A stretch of DNA of 64,000 nt, taken from assembly GCA_021324545.1 (NCBI GenBank), contig JAJPIX010000040.1, forward strand, positions 1 through 64,000. Reading direction: 5' to 3'. Below are positions 61,729-64,000 of this stretch, one piece after another. The first letter of the stretch is position 1, and each line of letters starts with the position of its first letter. The position numbers were made by a program, and so were the translations under genes. The notes under the pieces were generated by a model that saw only the letters and a program-made list of their open reading frames with translations, searched no databases and was not told where the DNA came from. The stretch comes from Alphaproteobacteria bacterium (lineage in GTDB: Bacteria > Pseudomonadota > Alphaproteobacteria > Micropepsales > Micropepsaceae).

Positions 61729-63678
61729 ATGGATTCAAAAAAGGGCGGCTGCCCGCTGGGCATGGACCGCAAGATCGACCGGCGCGATTTCCTGAACGGC
61801 GTAGCGGTGAGCGCCGCCACGCTGGCCATGATGGCAAAGGCCGAAGCCCAGCAGACGCCCGGCATGCAGGACGACCCGGGCTACTATCCGCCGCTTCAGC
61901 ATGGCCTTCGCGGCAGCCACCCCGGCTCGTTCGAGACCGCCCACAGCCTGCGCGACGGCACCTTCTGGGATCACGCCGAAAAGCCGGAAGACACGCACAC
62001 CGTCTATGATCTTGTGATTGCCGGCGCCGGCATCAGCGGGCTGTCGGCGGCGTATTTCTACCGCGCCGCCAAACCCAACGCGAAAATCCTGATCCTCGAC
62101 AACCACGACGATTTCGGCGGCCACGCCAAGCGCAACGAATACCGGCTGAACGGGCATCTCGAGCTGATGAACGGCGGCACGATGCTGATCGACAGCCCGC
62201 ACCCCTATAGCGCCGTGGCATCCGGACTGATGACGCAACTGGGGATCGATCCGGTCGCGCTGTCCAGGCAGTGCGACAAGCCGGAAATCTACAAAGGGCT
62301 TTTGCCCGCGACCTTCTTCGACAAGGAGACCTTCGGGCAAGACAAGCTCGTGGTCGGCCGCACGCGCGAGGATGACGAAGAGAGCCCCATCCCGTGGAAG
62401 GATTTTCTTGCGAAGACGCCGCTTTCGCCCAAGGCGCGCGAAGACGTCTTGCGCGTGCAGGAAGGCGATATCGACTACATGCCGGGGCTCACCAGCGCCG
62501 AAAAAAAGGACAAGCTCTCGCGCATGAGCTATTACGACTATCTAGCCAAGATCGTGAAGGTCGATCCGATCGTTCTGAAATTCTATCAGACGATCACGCA
62601 TGACGAATACGGCGTGGGCATAGACGCGGAGCCGGCGCTGGATTGCTGGGGCTTCGGCTATCCCGGCTTCAAGGGCCTGAAACTCGATCCCGGCCCGATC
62701 GAACGCATGGGCTATACGGCCGCGGGTTATTGCACGGGCGGTTCGCCGACATTCCACTTTCCGGACGGCAATGCCTCCATCGTGCGGCTCCTGATCCGGA
62801 GCCTCATTCCCGAAGCCATGCCAGGACACACGGTGGAAGATGTCGTTACGGCGCAAGCCAACTACGCCATGCTGAACCGCAAGGGCGCGCCGATCCAGAT
62901 TCGGCTGAGCAGCACGGTTGTGGGCGCGCGCAACATTGGCACGCCCGACAATTCGAAGGGCGTGGAAGTGGCCTATGCGCGCGCGGGCCGGGTGTTCCGC
63001 GTGCACGCGCTGAACTGCATCCTGGCGGGCTACAACATGATGATTCCTTTCATCTGCCCCGAACTGCCGGACGAACAGAAGGCGGCGTTGCATGAGCTGG
63101 TGAAAATCCCGCTGGTCTATACCAGCGTGGCGCTGAAGAACTGGCGCGCGTTCCACAAGCTTGGCGTCGCGGGCATTTCCGCTCCCGGGAGCTATTTCAG
63201 CGGCGTTCGGCTCAACTGGCCGGTGGACATCGGCGATTACAGGAGCGTGCGTTCGCCGGATGACCCGATCCTGGCCTTCATGGTGCGTACGCCCTGCCAA
63301 CCCGGGTTGACGGAAAAGGATCAGCACCGCGCGGGCCGCTATGAGCTTCTGCAGACGCCGTTCGAGACGTTCGAGCGGAATATCCGCGACCAGTTCGCGC
63401 GCATGCTCGCGGGAACCGGATTCGATGCGGCAAGCGACATCACGGCGATCACGGTAAATCGCTGGCCGCATGGCTATGCCTACGAGTTCAATCCGCTCTT
63501 CGACGATTTCAGCATTCCGCCGGACAAGCGGGCGAATGTGATCGGCCGCAAGCGCTTCGGCCGCATCGCCATCGCCAATTCGGACTCCGGCGCGCGCGCC
63601 TACACCGATTCTGCCATCGATCAGGCCCATCGCGCGGTTGGCGAGCTTCTGGCCATCGGAGCCAAAGGGCCGGGTTGA
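61729..63678 (+). CDS. Tat-exported spermidine-dehydrogenase-like flavoprotein
   Basis: A 649-residue protein with a twin-arginine signal (DRRDFLNGVAVSAATLAM), predicting export of a folded, cofactor-bearing enzyme. The FAD Rossmann motif is VIAGAGISGLSAAYFY. The segment GLRGSHPGSFETAHSLRDG matches spermidine dehydrogenase (SpdH), which cleaves spermidine to 1,3-diaminopropane and 4-aminobutyraldehyde and in characterised cases carries FAD and heme. The adjacent aldehyde dehydrogenase fits this product. The substrate has not been shown here. A weak terminator overlaps its stop. Confidence 0.75.
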   Translation: MDSKKGGCPLGMDRKIDRRDFLNGVAVSAATLAMMAKAEAQQTPGMQDDPGYYPPLQHGLRGSHPGSFETAHSLRDGTFWDHAEKPEDTHTVYDLVIAGAGISGLSAAYFYRAAKPNAKILILDNHDDFGGHAKRNEYRLNGHLELMNGGTMLIDSPHPYSAVASGLMTQLGIDPVALSRQCDKPEIYKGLLPATFFDKETFGQDKLVVGRTREDDEESPIPWKDFLAKTPLSPKAREDVLRVQEGDIDYMPGLTSAEKKDKLSRMSYYDYLAKIVKVDPIVLKFYQTITHDEYGVGIDAEPALDCWGFGYPGFKGLKLDPGPIERMGYTAAGYCTGGSPTFHFPDGNASIVRLLIRSLIPEAMPGHTVEDVVTAQANYAMLNRKGAPIQIRLSSTVVGARNIGTPDNSKGVEVAYARAGRVFRVHALNCILAGYNMMIPFICPELPDEQKAALHELVKIPLVYTSVALKNWRAFHKLGVAGISAPGSYFSGVRLNWPVDIGDYRSVRSPDDPILAFMVRTPCQPGLTEKDQHRAGRYELLQTPFETFERNIRDQFARMLAGTGFDAASDITAITVNRWPHGYAYEFNPLFDDFSIPPDKRANVIGRKRFGRIAIANSDSGARAYTDSAIDQAHRAVGELLAIGAKGPG

Positions 63679-63689
63679 CGGCCCGTTTT
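63667..63689 (+). terminator. Short terminator-like hairpin at the end of the flavoprotein gene
   Basis: GGGCCG-GGTTGA-CGGCCC followed by GTTTTC. The six-bp stem overlaps the TGA stop codon. Short stem and T tract make it a weak terminator; some read-through to the receptor gene is likely. Confidence 0.45.
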
Positions 63690-63733
63690 CCCCGTCCCAA
63701 CATGGCTTTGCGGTGCGCCATGGGGGACTTGGG

Positions 63734-64000
63734 ATGGCGAAAAAACCTGCCTGGATCAGCCTTTCCGCTCTTTCGTTCGCGGCCTTCGTGTTTGGCGGCG
63801 GGCCTTCCGCGCTGGCGCAGACGGCGCCCTCCGGCGGCGGAATAGAACAGGTCGTGGTGACCGCAACGCGCCGGGCGGAGGACATCGAGCGCGTGCCCGC
63901 CAGCGTCAGCGCCTTCACGACCGAGCGAATGGACCAGCTGAACATCAAGAATTTCGCCGATCTGGTGAAGTTCACGCCGGGCGTCACCTTCGATACCAGC
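63734..64000 (+). CDS. TonB-dependent receptor, partial at right edge
   Basis: The first 89 codons of a receptor. ATG 63734 with GGGG-rich upstream, a signal peptide (LSALSFAAFVFGGGPSALAQ), then IEQVVVTATRRAEDIERVPA, which is the TonB box/plug start, and ADLVKFTPGVTFDT of the plug domain. The 3' part lies outside the window. It directly follows the spermidine-dehydrogenase-like gene, so uptake of a polyamine, heme or related ligand is possible but not shown. Confidence 0.85.
   Translation, partial: MAKKPAWISLSALSFAAFVFGGGPSALAQTAPSGGGIEQVVVTATRRAEDIERVPASVSAFTTERMDQLNIKNFADLVKFTPGVTFDTS

Noticed and set aside
1-64000. tRNA, rRNA, riboswitch and prophage genes
   Set aside because: No tRNA cloverleaf with T-loop GGTTCGA-type sequence, rRNA segment, known riboswitch core or integrase/portal/terminase gene set was recognised by eye; a covariance-model scan could still find a missed RNA.

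Overview
The window is GC-rich, densely coded DNA from what looks like a free-living alphaproteobacterium. Evidence for that class: the order gatCAB / ruvX / pyrB / plsY / dprA / topA / rnr; the divergent pdxH-dnaJ pair with fabI and aroC close by; the HDAC-like / xseB / dxs / rRNA methyltransferase series; an HWE-type histidine kinase; and TonB-dependent receptors with a VVVTGSRI-type N-terminus. A Caulobacterales- or Micropepsales-like source is my guess and is not proven by the sequence. No rRNA, tRNA, CRISPR array, integrase or transposase was recognised.

Layout. 1-3.5 kb: translationally coupled gatC-gatA-gatB on the minus strand. 3.5-14 kb: plus-strand housekeeping block (ruvX, an unusual aspartate carbamoyltransferase with a PyrI-like zinc tail, plsY, dprA, topA, rnr), interrupted between dprA and topA by about 1.1 kb of small uncharacterised minus-strand genes and AT-rich regulatory DNA. 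14-20 kb: DedA protein, glycosyltransferase, GFA protein and a three-gene ABC exporter. 20-26 kb: a small secreted peptide, a beta-barrel-like protein, a two-component pair and an HWE kinase. 26-30 kb: SDR, zinc protease, cation efflux, pdxH, dnaJ. 30-36 kb: two tandem class III adenylate cyclase/TolB-like/TPR genes, then fabI and aroC. 36-43 kb: a minus-strand series HDAC-like, xseB, dxs, RNA methyltransferase, C13 (legumain-like) peptidase, SAM methyltransferase, CPBP protease. 43-51.5 kb: a large TonB-dependent receptor followed by two TPR-sulfotransferases and a convergent TPR-aspartyl/asparaginyl beta-hydroxylase. 51.6-58.7 kb: SppA, a flavin oxidoreductase divergent from an ATP-grasp enzyme, an S46 dipeptidyl peptidase and a small secreted protein. 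58.7-64 kb: APC permease, gamma-aminobutyraldehyde dehydrogenase, Tat-exported spermidine-dehydrogenase-like flavoprotein and the start of a second TonB receptor.

How genes may work together. Spermidine dehydrogenase releases 4-aminobutyraldehyde, which the adjacent aldehyde dehydrogenase would oxidise to GABA, with a permease and a receptor alongside: a plausible polyamine-use module. The receptor / TPR-sulfotransferase pair / TPR-hydroxylase locus is my best candidate for an undescribed system, perhaps modification of a peptide or envelope protein linked to outer-membrane transport; that role is inference. The PyrB variant is the most striking single gene: it has E. coli-type catalytic residues plus a C-terminal Cys4 motif with PyrI spacing, and the pyrC partner usually found between pyrB and plsY in this class is absent.

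Non-coding structure includes two inverted copies and one half copy of a REP-like element, two long intergenic inverted repeats, three rho-independent terminators of reasonable quality, a 17-bp perfect palindrome near the left edge and a pair of operator-like repeats 40 bp apart upstream of topA.
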